A DNA stretch of 64,000 bases from a virus: positions 62,001-126,000 of the IMG/VR virus record IMGVR_UViG_3300043429_001189; one strand, written 5' to 3'. Under the pieces are notes generated by a model that saw nothing but the letters and a program-made list of their open reading frames with translations, was not told the origin of the DNA and ran no database searches. The stretch's first letter is position 1, and each line of letters opens with the position of its first letter. The translations under genes and the position numbers were made by a program. Below, piece by piece: positions 57,297 through 64,000 of the stretch.

Positions 57297-58073
57297 TTAA
57301 ATTTTTATATGTTTCAGACCATACATTCTATCTACATTATCAGCCTTTGATAAATTCCATTGACTAATATCGCCTTTAAACTTAGAGTCTAAGAACATTA
57401 TAAATACATCTCTGACATTGCTAACGTCCCATTTGCTAATGTCGCCGTTAAATCGAGATTCTGCAAACATGTGCGTCATATCTCTAACTTTGCTAACATT
57501 CCACTTGCTGATGTCACCGTTAAAAGTTGTCTTTTGAAACATGTGCGACATATCAATAACTTTGCTGACATCCCACTTGCTGATGTCGCCATTAAATTTA
57601 GACCCTTCAAACAATGATGACATCATTTCAACATTACTTACATCCCATTGACTAATGTCGCCGTTAAATTTAGAATATGCAAACATATCAGACATATCAC
57701 GTACATTGCTTACATCCCACTTGCTAACATCGCCGTTAAACGAAGAATGACGAAACATTCCCCACACAGTGCGAGCATTACTAACATTCCACTTGCTAAC
57801 ATCGCCGTTAAATTTTGAGAATGCAAATGTATCATTAAAATTAGTAACATTGCTTACATCCCACTTGCTAACGTCGCCGTTAAATTTTGTACCTGAAAAA
57901 GCGGCGCTTATATCGGTTAGACCTGAAACATCAATGTGATTTAAGTCAGCATTTGGTCCTAGCAATTGAATTTCTTTTAAAATAATTGGTTTTAATTCTT
58001 TTGCGTTCTTTGGGACAATAATTTCGCGTTCTGCTTCATTAAGAAACTGATCAAATGTTTTTAAATTTTTCAT
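57297..58073 (-). CDS. DUF285/BspA-type repeat protein 2, putative internal head protein
   Basis: 258 residues, with seven to eight 24-residue DUF285 repeats (for example SKFNGDISQWDVSNVEMMSS) after a helical N-terminal region. It begins MKNLKTFDQFLNEAE, the head-targeting-like signature. Successive repeats are also very similar at DNA level (72-bp period), which suggests recent repeat expansion and recombination. Tandem with genes on both sides, 5 bases from the 182-residue paralogue. Confidence 0.88.
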   Translation of the reverse strand: MKNLKTFDQFLNEAEREIIVPKNAKELKPIILKEIQLLGPNADLNHIDVSGLTDISAAFSGTKFNGDVSKWDVSNVTNFNDTFAFSKFNGDVSKWNVSNARTVWGMFRHSSFNGDVSKWDVSNVRDMSDMFAYSKFNGDISQWDVSNVEMMSSLFEGSKFNGDISKWDVSKVIDMSHMFQKTTFNGDISKWNVSKVRDMTHMFAESRFNGDISKWDVSNVRDVFIMFLDSKFKGDISQWNLSKADNVDRMYGLKHIKI

Positions 58074-58098
58074 TTACTATGTTTTTTTTTATATATAT

Positions 58099-58938
58099 TT
58101 AGTTAAACAAATCTTCTTTAGACGTTACGTCTCGCAGATTTGTCAAATTCCACATATGAACACTTCTTTTAAATTTAGATCCTTGGAAGATACTTTCAAT
58201 GTATTGCACTTGTCTTACGTCCCACTTACTAATGTCTTGATTAAATGATGAGCCATTAAACATAAAACTCATATTTTCTACATTGCTAACGTTCCATTTG
58301 CCGATGTTTTGATTAAATCGAGAGTCAGCAAACATCCATTGCATATCGGTAACATTTAATACATTCCAATTGCCGATGTCTTGATTAAATTTCGATAACC
58401 TAAACATATATGACATATCAGTTACTCGTCTTACGTTCCACTTGCTGATGTCACCGTTAAATTGTGATTCCGTAAACATTCCACGCATCAGCTCTACATT
58501 ACTCACGTTCCAACCACTGATATCTCCTTTAAATTTGGAATCTTTGAACATATTAGACATATCAATGACATTACCAACATCCCATTTGCTGATATCTTTA
58601 TTGAACTCTGATCCTTCAAACATACCTGACATATCTTTTACTTTGCCAACATTCCACTTGCTGATGTCACTATTAAAATGAGAATACAAAAACATATTTT
58701 TCATAGAAGTAACATTGCTAACATCCCACTTGCTGATATTGCCTTTAAATTGTGACCCTTCAAACAAGGATACCATGTTGGTAACTTGCGAAACGTCAAT
58801 ATGATTCAGATCTGCTTTAGGTCCAAGTCTAGCAATTTCGCTTTCTACTATATCCTTTAAAGTTTGTCGATCTTTAGCAATAATAGTTTCTTGTGTAGCT
58901 TCATTAAGAAAATGTTCAAAAGTTTTTAAATTTTTCAT
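58099..58938 (-). CDS. DUF285/BspA-type repeat protein 3, putative internal head protein
   Basis: 279 residues, with about eight DUF285 repeats of 24 residues (SQFKGNISKWDVSNVTSM, and FNQDIGNWNVLNVTDM). It starts MKNLKTFEHFLNEATQ, again with FLNE at residues 10-13. Some repeats carry FNQDI rather than FNGDI, showing divergence of units. A TATATAAA-like element precedes the neighbouring downstream gene. No transmembrane part or signal peptide is present, against surface display from the host. Confidence 0.88.
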   Translation of the reverse strand: MKNLKTFEHFLNEATQETIIAKDRQTLKDIVESEIARLGPKADLNHIDVSQVTNMVSLFEGSQFKGNISKWDVSNVTSMKNMFLYSHFNSDISKWNVGKVKDMSGMFEGSEFNKDISKWDVGNVIDMSNMFKDSKFKGDISGWNVSNVELMRGMFTESQFNGDISKWNVRRVTDMSYMFRLSKFNQDIGNWNVLNVTDMQWMFADSRFNQNIGKWNVSNVENMSFMFNGSSFNQDISKWDVRQVQYIESIFQGSKFKRSVHMWNLTNLRDVTSKEDLFN

Positions 58939-58971
58939 TTACTATGTTTTTATTAATTTTAATATTGCACA

Positions 58972-59643
58972 TTATTTTTTTGCATATGAAGAGATTTTCC
59001 AATTTGAAGTATCCCCCTTGAAAGCTGAGTTATTAAACATGTCGGTCATATCCTCAACCTTACTAACATTCCACTTGCTGATATCTTGATTAAATTCTGA
59101 AGATTGAAACATTCCAGCCATATCATAAACATTACCTACATTCCATTTGCTGATGTCTTTGTTAAATCTTGAGTCTTGAAACATCCAAGACATATCAGTA
59201 ACATTACTAACATTCCACTTGCTGATATCTTGATTAAATTCTGAATAAGCAAACATACCAGTCATAACTTTTACGTTGCTTACATTCCACCTGCTGATAT
59301 CTTGATTAAATTCTGATGATGCAAACATATAGGCCATTAATCGAACATTCCGAACATTCCATCCTGAAATGTTACCATTAAAGACTGACTCCTGAAACAT
59401 ATAGGACATGTTTTCAACTTGACTAACATCCCATTTACTTATGTTGCCGTTAAAATCTGAATTTTTAAACAACCCCGACATATCTTTAACTTTTGATACA
59501 TCAATATGATTTAAATCCGCCGTAGAACCTTGTGTTTTGATTGCATCTTCAATTAGCTTTATTAAATCTGCTTTATCTTTAGCAATAATTGTTGTGCCTG
59601 CTGCTTCATTAAGAAACTGCTCAAAGGTTTTAAAATTTTTCAT
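58972..59643 (-). CDS. DUF285/BspA-type repeat protein 4, putative internal head protein
   Basis: 223 residues with about six 24-residue DUF285 repeats (EFNQDISKWNVSNVTDMSWM). The N-terminus MKNFKTFEQFLNEAAG gives the same head-targeting-like signature. The C-terminus ends after the last repeat with WKISSYAKK. It is the first of the four tandem paralogues in transcription order. Confidence 0.88.
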   Translation of the reverse strand: MKNFKTFEQFLNEAAGTTIIAKDKADLIKLIEDAIKTQGSTADLNHIDVSKVKDMSGLFKNSDFNGNISKWDVSQVENMSYMFQESVFNGNISGWNVRNVRLMAYMFASSEFNQDISRWNVSNVKVMTGMFAYSEFNQDISKWNVSNVTDMSWMFQDSRFNKDISKWNVGNVYDMAGMFQSSEFNQDISKWNVSKVEDMTDMFNNSAFKGDTSNWKISSYAKK

Positions 59644-59755
59644 TTACTTTGTTTTTTTATACTTCAATTCGGGTATTTACAAATATTATATACTACTTTT
59701 TCCAAAAGTTCTTAAAATATAAATATTATTTTTACCGATAGTTTTATTTTTTAAA

Positions 59756-60052
59756 TTAATTTGAAGATTCTTCTGTCTCTTCAACAACTTGTTTTTTTTC
59801 TTTTTGGATTTGATTCACAATGTATCCCGCAACCGCAAATTCAGCCCCTGCCCATAGCACTGCATCAGATGCTGTTAATTTTTCTACATTTTCATAAAAA
59901 AACCAAACCATTCCTGATTGGCCAATTATAAATGCAATACTTGATTCTATTCTTTTTTTGGAAAAAAAGGATTCTTTTGATGTGTATATAAATCCTATTT
60001 CTTGTATAAACCATTTGATATTAGTCCAACCAAAAAACCATTTTTTGTTCAT
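59756..60052 (-). CDS. Small membrane protein with holin-like profile
   Basis: A 98-residue protein. The first 40 residues are amphipathic with Trp/Phe (NKKWFFGWTNIKWFIQEIG), followed by two hydrophobic segments (IESSIAFIIGQSGMVWFF and AVLWAGAEFAVAGYIV) and a charged C-tail (KEKKQVVEETEESSN). The two segments and charged tail are consistent with a class II holin. The name is unproven. Confidence 0.55.
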   Translation of the reverse strand: MNKKWFFGWTNIKWFIQEIGFIYTSKESFFSKKRIESSIAFIIGQSGMVWFFYENVEKLTASDAVLWAGAEFAVAGYIVNQIQKEKKQVVEETEESSN

Positions 60053-60114
60053 TTTACATAGGCATATTTTTTAATTACTTTATATATCCATAAATGTATA
60101 ATGAACAAAGCATA

Positions 60115-60396
60115 TTATGATTGATACACTTCTTTGTAAATTTCGGCTAATTTAGTATAATCAGCAACTCCATATATACGAGTGGCAACGTCGCCGTTTT
60201 TAATAAAAACTGTATGTGGAACGCTTTTAATGTTATATTTACGCGCCAGCTCAAAATTTGCATCTTCATCAATATCCAAATCTTGAATCTCTACAGTATT
60301 TTGGTATTCTTCAGAAAATTTTTGAAATGAAGGTGCCATTGCTTTACAAGGTCCGCACCAGCTGGCAGAAAATTTAATAATCTTATTCATATTCAT
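60115..60396 (-). CDS. Thioredoxin
   Basis: A 93-residue thioredoxin: the active site is SASWCGPCKAM (C14, C17), with DLDIDEDANFELARKY and the cis-Pro loop IKSVPHTVFIKNG. T4 has its own thioredoxin-like protein; phages use them in DNA synthesis or protein folding. It overlaps the upstream gene by 14 bases and is separated from the holin-like gene by about 60 bases. Confidence 0.93.
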   Translation of the reverse strand: MNMNKIIKFSASWCGPCKAMAPSFQKFSEEYQNTVEIQDLDIDEDANFELARKYNIKSVPHTVFIKNGDVATRIYGVADYTKLAEIYKEVYQS

Positions 60397-60592
60397 TCTT
60401 TAAATTTATATAAATCTTAACTTTTTCGTTTTCTTTTGCCGTCATAAACTCGTTATAAATCATTAATGAAAACTCATCTTTAAAAATTAATGAATCCGGG
60501 TTGACTATGTAATTTTTAAAAAAATTATACTCGCTGTTCTTTGCGCATTGAATAATTTTCTCAGTATCTAAAATTCTTTTATTAAATCCCAT
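60383..60592 (-). CDS. Small hypothetical protein before thioredoxin
   Basis: A 69-residue protein with an N-terminal basic segment (GFNKRILDTEKIIQCAK), a helical middle and an acidic end. It overlaps the thioredoxin start by 14 bases, so the two are coupled. The 5-prime region upstream carries the large inverted repeat at 60606-60729. No family recognised. Confidence 0.55.
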   Translation of the reverse strand: MGFNKRILDTEKIIQCAKNSEYNFFKNYIVNPDSLIFKDEFSLMIYNEFMTAKENEKVKIYINLKNEYE

Positions 60593-60605
60593 AATCTTGT
60601 TAGTT

Positions 60606-60729
60606 AAAAATCTGTTTGTGTGCTTTGTAGACGTTTATCCCAAAAAAAGTTAGCATTCTGTATTTCATAATATATAGCTTTATTTTAGGCATTAATCTCT
60701 GATATACACCAATCCTCAAACAGATTTTT
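60606..60729 (-). ncRNA. Candidate structured RNA closed by a 13-bp inverted repeat
   Basis: A perfect inverted repeat, AAAAATCTGTTTG (60606-60618) and CAAACAGATTTTT (60717-60729), encloses 98 bases with no clear open frame, in the 156-base gap between two minus-strand genes. The long-range closing helix resembles copy C at 56318, but the conserved TTGAAGTA/CCGCTTC core is absent. It could be a leader RNA for the thioredoxin operon. Confidence 0.45.
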
Positions 60730-60748
60730 AATTTGTTTATATATCATA

Positions 60749-61018
60749 CTATTCTTGATTCAATTCTTTCATTCCACGGTGAATATCCTTGATAGTGTAA
60801 ATACCTTGTGGACTATTGTCAACAGGATAGACTTTTGTTTTTGGCGGCAAAAATTTTGCGATTGGTGATTTCCAATAAAAATTTTTATAGCCTCGGAAAG
60901 CAACCTCAACTATTTCCACATCATCATCGTCCAAAATATCTGAAATGTCCGTATCTTCATCAATTTTAATATCTAACAATGAATTATCTTTAATAATAAC
61001 TGCGAATAGTGTACTCAT
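60749..61018 (-). CDS. Small hypothetical protein
   Basis: An 89-residue acidic protein with a strand-rich start (FAVIIKDNSLLDIKIDEDTD) and a central YKNFYWKSPIAKFLPP segment. It is the last gene before the structured gap at 60606-60729. No family recognised. Confidence 0.58.
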   Translation of the reverse strand: MSTLFAVIIKDNSLLDIKIDEDTDISDILDDDDVEIVEVAFRGYKNFYWKSPIAKFLPPKTKVYPVDNSPQGIYTIKDIHRGMKELNQE

Positions 61019-61040
61019 ATTTATGTTTTTTAAATGTTAA

Positions 61041-61712
61041 TTAATGTTTTTTAACCGCATCTTTAACTCTGTTAATTAAGCTAGAAATTTCTTCGACATT
61101 ATCCACCGACCAAGCTTCTGTTTTTAGGATAACAAAACCTCCATCAGTACGGTCAAGACCTAAGTCTGAAACAACTTCTATGGTTAAAGTTTGATCTTCT
61201 CCATTAACGCAGTCGCCTTCCTGCCAAAATTCAAATTTTGCTGACATAAGTACTGCTTCTTGTGAATCTAAATCTTTTTTATTTTCTAAAGTATTATCCA
61301 TAATTTCTTCAGGTTTCTTTTTCATAATTAAACTATTCTGCCAGCTGCTTGTATCAAATCCTTCACCTAAATAAATAAAATGCTTGTCTTTTGATGACCA
61401 GTGTCCACACTGAGACTTTGATCTTATTAAAACAGGTTCATTTGCATAAGCAAAAGCTAATCCGTTTTCATTAACCGCAACATAATTGTATTGGTCAGGT
61501 ATGTCTTTTTCGGATAGCTGTTTAATCTTTCTTATGACAGAATGTTCCCAATTACTAGAGTCAAAGCCATAATCAATAAATTCCATTCCTTCTCCATACC
61601 AAATATCTGAAAAATGTCGTGGCACATCTTTAAATCCTTTAGCAAGACCGTCAGGATCAACAGCAGCCCATTCACAATTTTCAGGTATGTCCTGTTGTGA
61701 TAATTTTTTCAT
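61041..61712 (-). CDS. Tandem LS-x-x-DIP domain protein with acidic C-domain
   Basis: A 223-residue protein with two copies of the LS(Q/E)xDIP domain (residues about 3-62 and 65-133). They share (A/V)AV(D/N)xxG(L)A, a W, and (Y/E)GFD(S/T)S(N/S)W ends. A separate 90-residue C-terminal domain follows (FEFWQEGDCVNGEDQTLTIE, FVILKTEAWSVDN). The single-domain protein at 25793 is the same family. I recognise no named family. Confidence 0.7.
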   Translation of the reverse strand: MKKLSQQDIPENCEWAAVDPDGLAKGFKDVPRHFSDIWYGEGMEFIDYGFDSSNWEHSVIRKIKQLSEKDIPDQYNYVAVNENGLAFAYANEPVLIRSKSQCGHWSSKDKHFIYLGEGFDTSSWQNSLIMKKKPEEIMDNTLENKKDLDSQEAVLMSAKFEFWQEGDCVNGEDQTLTIEVVSDLGLDRTDGGFVILKTEAWSVDNVEEISSLINRVKDAVKKH

Positions 61713-61732
61713 ATAAATAATTATTTAATTTG

Positions 61733-62026
61733 TTAAAGATCCCAACTCAAGATTAAAGTGTGTACAATTTCACCTTTATTGTTGCGCTCTTCTTTTTCAT
61801 TTACCGTTATTCCATTATCTTTCAACTTTTGTATCAAAGAATTTTGAAAGCGCTTTTTGTCTGTGATCTGCAAAGAAGATGCATTCTTTTTAACAGCACT
61901 TAAACACAATTCAGCAATCTTTTCATAATTGATATTATTAAAAGATGGATTAGTGCCTTCTTCATTTTGCTTTTTAACAAGTTCAGTGCGCGCTTCTTTT
62001 AGTTGTTCAAACAGAGTTTTTTCCAT
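61733..62026 (-). CDS. Small hypothetical protein
   Basis: A 97-residue protein, helical N-terminus (LFEQLKEARTELVKKQNEEG), an internal SLQITDKKRFQNSLIQKLKD, and a final beta strand (VHTLILSWDL). It overlaps nothing and is closely spaced from both neighbours. Family not recognised. Confidence 0.58.
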   Translation of the reverse strand: MEKTLFEQLKEARTELVKKQNEEGTNPSFNNINYEKIAELCLSAVKKNASSLQITDKKRFQNSLIQKLKDNGITVNEKEERNNKGEIVHTLILSWDL

Positions 62027-62029
62027 AAT

Positions 62030-62383
62030 TTATATTTTGTTATTTTTTATAAAATCTTCTAGAATTTCATTTATGCAAGTACCGCCATCATAATAAACAG
62101 CAGTATAAGAAATGCTGCCATCTGCATTGGTGTGAAATACTTGTATGTCTTCATATGCAGCTTTAGAGATTTCTTTCTCAATCATCCAAATGGTATTATC
62201 TGAAAAATTAAAAATATAGTCTTCAAAATCTTCACACTCACTTGAATAATAATCATAATAAGTCACACCAGGAGGCAACCCTTCAGTTAACGGTCCAATC
62301 TGTTCTTTGCACCATTCTTCGATTGTCTTACCTTGTAAATTAATTTGTTTTAATTTTCCAATGTCTAATCTAGTTTCACTCAT
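62030..62383 (-). CDS. Small hypothetical protein
   Basis: A 117-residue acidic protein (ECEDFEDYIFNFSDN) with a helical start and a beta-rich C-terminus. It contains an unusual YYDYYSSE run near residue 42. Family not recognised. It is 3 bases upstream of the 97-residue gene. Confidence 0.58.
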   Translation of the reverse strand: MSETRLDIGKLKQINLQGKTIEEWCKEQIGPLTEGLPPGVTYYDYYSSECEDFEDYIFNFSDNTIWMIEKEISKAAYEDIQVFHTNADGSISYTAVYYDGGTCINEILEDFIKNNKI

Positions 62384-62446
62384 ATTATTTAAAATTATAA
62401 ATTCTTCATTGTTTTGTCGATTAATTTTTTACTTATTAAATAAAAA

Positions 62447-62472
62447 AATCTTGAATTTTACAACTCAAGATT
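62447..62472 (-). terminator. Terminator after the 62523-62894 gene
   Basis: An 8-bp stem, AATCTTGA (62447-62454) with TCAAGATT (62465-62472), has a 10-base loop and is followed on the minus strand by a T-run. It lies 51 bases beyond the stop at 62523. Confidence 0.6.
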
Positions 62473-62522
62473 ATTTAACTCCTTATTAAGGATATTTGGT
62501 ATTTTAGGGGTAGGCGTGTTTT

Positions 62523-62894
62523 TTAGTCTTGAGTAAAATCTTCAATCTTGTCATTGAAAGAAGATTGTTGATATGAAGATAAATTCTTAATTTCATCGCG
62601 TTTTCTTGGAGTTAACTCAATTACAGTGTACCCCATTCGGTAATACTTCTTTTCTGCTGCTGTCAAATTTTTATTACGGCGTTTTGCAACTTCTTTTAAA
62701 GCTTCTTTGTCATTACCTGTTTCCATAACATCGCCCCAAGTTCCTTTAACAAAAATTGGGTATGTTCTTTTAGTGCCAATTGAACCTCCGTAATAAACCA
62801 AAGCAAATTGGTCAGATAAATTTACTTCATTACCTTCGTTGAGAAATTCTTCCGATTCGTTGATAAAATTATCAAAGTTTTGAATATGTTTCAT
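62523..62894 (-). CDS. Small putative internal head protein
   Basis: A 123-residue protein starting MKHIQNFDNFINESEEFLNE, which contains two consecutive (I/L)xE sites (FINE and FLNE), the head-targeting-like signature. The body has a beta strand (FALVYYGGSIGTKRTYPIF) and a basic helical part (KEVAKRRNKNLTAAEKKYY). It follows the 204-residue head-like protein with an identical nine-residue start. Confidence 0.7.
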   Translation of the reverse strand: MKHIQNFDNFINESEEFLNEGNEVNLSDQFALVYYGGSIGTKRTYPIFVKGTWGDVMETGNDKEALKEVAKRRNKNLTAAEKKYYRMGYTVIELTPRKRDEIKNLSSYQQSSFNDKIEDFTQD

Positions 62895-62906
62895 ATTTGT
62901 GTTTTT

Positions 62907-63521
62907 TTATCCTACAATTGAAAAACTTAATTGATTTTCAGAAACTACCAAATTATAAACTTTATTAAATAGAGTCTCAACCTCACGTTTAATATCTGAT
63001 TCAAGCTGTGCCCTACTTTTTTGTGCAAAGTATTGTTTTAGAGATGCTTGTTTAAAAATATTTGCAGTACTCCGGTAATTGCGTGCGCTTCCTACAAATG
63101 AAACATTGACAGTTCTAGTTTTTGCCGAAGGTATATTACTGATTTGCATGTCTTTTCCCAACTTAGATTTCACCAAATCATTGTTTGCATTTTGCATCAC
63201 TGCATCAACAAATAGTTTCAATCCAGCTAAAAAATCGCCCATTTCGTTTGCATTAAAATACGGTCCGCTACCTTGAGAAACAATTGTGTATTTATCTCCC
63301 CAACCGCTTTCTGCTATGTCACTTGTTACTGCATCATACCTACCTGTGCTTATTTTGCTTGGAACGGCCATAACAGGTACTTTGCCTCCAGCATATTGGA
63401 TGGTAGCAGAATACCTTAAATCGCCGTATTCACCTACTCTCCATTGTGGCTTTCCTCCTGTCAAAGAAGCCTCGTTAAGATTTTCATTGATAAAATTATC
63501 AAAATTTTGAATGTGTTTCAT
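62907..63521 (-). CDS. Putative internal head protein
   Basis: A 204-residue protein starting MKHIQNFDNFINENLNEAS, with an IxE and then LNE site. The body has strands LRYSATIQYAGGKVPVMAV and DKYTIVSQGSG followed by a helix (GDFLAGLKLFVDAVMQNANN). A similar arrangement is found in the protein at 21835-22449. No enzymatic signature. Confidence 0.7.
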   Translation of the reverse strand: MKHIQNFDNFINENLNEASLTGGKPQWRVGEYGDLRYSATIQYAGGKVPVMAVPSKISTGRYDAVTSDIAESGWGDKYTIVSQGSGPYFNANEMGDFLAGLKLFVDAVMQNANNDLVKSKLGKDMQISNIPSAKTRTVNVSFVGSARNYRSTANIFKQASLKQYFAQKSRAQLESDIKREVETLFNKVYNLVVSENQLSFSIVG

Positions 63522-63535
63522 ACTTGTGTTTTTTT

Positions 63536-64000
63536 TTAATTATAAATTTTTGATTTATCAACAACTGTTGAAATTTGCCAATCCGATATATCTCCATTAA
63601 ACTTTGAGTTCTTAAATATACCATTCATAGTCAAAACTCTTCCAACATCCCACTTGCTAACATCGCCATTAAACTTTGAATCCGCAAACAGCAATCTCAT
63701 ATCTTCAACATTTTTAGTATTCCATTTACTAACATCGCCATTAAACTCAGATCCTTCAAACATACTCTGCATATTTGCAACATTGCTTACATCCCATTTG
63801 CTAATGTCGCCATTAAACTTGGATCCTTCAAACATGCTTTTCATATTAGCAACATTGCCTACATTCCACTTGCTAATGTCACCATTAAATTTCGAGAATG
63901 CAAACATGCCTTTCATATTGGCTACCTTTCCCACATTCCACTTGCTAATGTCACCATTAAAAGGTGAGTACATAAACAAGTCAGACATATCAGTTATTTT
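63536..64000 (-). CDS. DUF285/BspA-type repeat protein 5 (N-terminus beyond window)
   Basis: A frame open to the right edge of the window, so the N-terminus is missing. At least 154 residues with six 24-residue DUF285 repeats (KFNGDISKWNVGNVANMKSM and similar). It ends with DWQISTVVDKSKIYN. Its first genes are outside the window, so a head-targeting-like start cannot be checked. Confidence 0.85.
   Translation of the reverse strand, partial: KITDMSDLFMYSPFNGDISKWNVGKVANMKGMFAFSKFNGDISKWNVGNVANMKSMFEGSKFNGDISKWDVSNVANMQSMFEGSEFNGDVSKWNTKNVEDMRLLFADSKFNGDVSKWDVGRVLTMNGIFKNSKFNGDISDWQISTVVDKSKIYN

Noticed and set aside
56744-59643. Regular 72-bp spaced repeats resembling a CRISPR-like or satellite array
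   Set aside because: They are in frame within protein genes and encode 24-residue DUF285 units; there are no unique spacers or leader.

Overview
The window is part of the genome of a large T4-type contractile-tailed phage (myovirus). It carries homologues or analogues of T4 baseplate proteins (gp6, gp25, gp5, a gp27/gpD-type hub), a tRNA cluster, nucleotide-metabolism genes and many very small overlapping genes, and nearly all genes read on the minus strand. The DNA is very AT-rich, Shine-Dalgarno-like sites are mostly absent before start codons, and the phage encodes its own S1-domain protein. These point to a Bacteroidota (flavobacterium-like) host, but the host is an inference. The window is cut from a larger genome: the genes at both ends run off the edge.

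Layout. 1-15254 (minus): baseplate and tail morphogenesis operon, with two unexpected passengers, an amidoligase-like protein and a three-S1-domain RNA-binding protein. 15325-17837 (plus): the only rightward block, with a virion-type protein, an ATP-grasp ligase and a CapA-like metallophosphatase. 17815-27371 (minus): small accessory genes including a Nudix hydrolase, a possible nuclease and other proteins with head-targeting-like N-termini, a membrane-anchored lytic transglycosylase, a methyltransferase and a GH16 glycanase. 27451-51646 (minus): a roughly 24-kb island dominated by about fifteen glycosyltransferases plus sugar-nucleotide, aminotransferase, acetyltransferase and FkbM methyltransferase genes. 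Inside it sit a thymidylate synthase/dCMP hydroxymethylase-family enzyme with the Asp that marks dCMP hydroxymethylases, a dNMP kinase, a C5-cytosine methyltransferase-like protein and a T4 beta-glucosyltransferase-like GT-B enzyme. 51730-56490: a Ro60/TROVE gene, tRNAs, three copies of a covarying structured RNA, a split HldE-type ADP-heptose module with a cupin isomerase, and two tiny genes inside the tRNA cluster. 56511-64000 (minus): five DUF285/BspA-type 24-residue-repeat proteins, thioredoxin and small proteins.

How the genes may work together. (i) dCMP hydroxymethylase, dNMP kinase and DNA glucosyltransferase-like enzymes would fit a T4-like pathway making glycosylated hydroxymethylcytosine DNA. 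(ii) The HldE-like kinase and nucleotidyltransferase with the GT9/O-heptosyltransferase-like gene would make and use ADP-heptose. (iii) At least nine proteins, including all DUF285 proteins whose start is visible, begin with Met-Lys...Phe/Tyr-x-x-Phe-(Leu/Ile)-x-Glu. This resembles the T4 capsid-targeting sequence with its prohead-protease site, and suggests internal head proteins delivered with the DNA. (iv) The TROVE protein sits beside three Y-RNA-like structured RNAs, two of them flanking tRNA-Gly, which suggests a phage-borne Ro60/Y RNA particle released by tRNA processing. These are readings by eye; no alignment, folding or database search was run.

Only one stretch longer than 300 bases lacks a protein gene (53356-53708). 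It is filled by tRNA-Gly, two structured RNA copies and a promoter-like block. The gap 56216-56510 holds a tRNA-like RNA, the third copy and the same promoter block.
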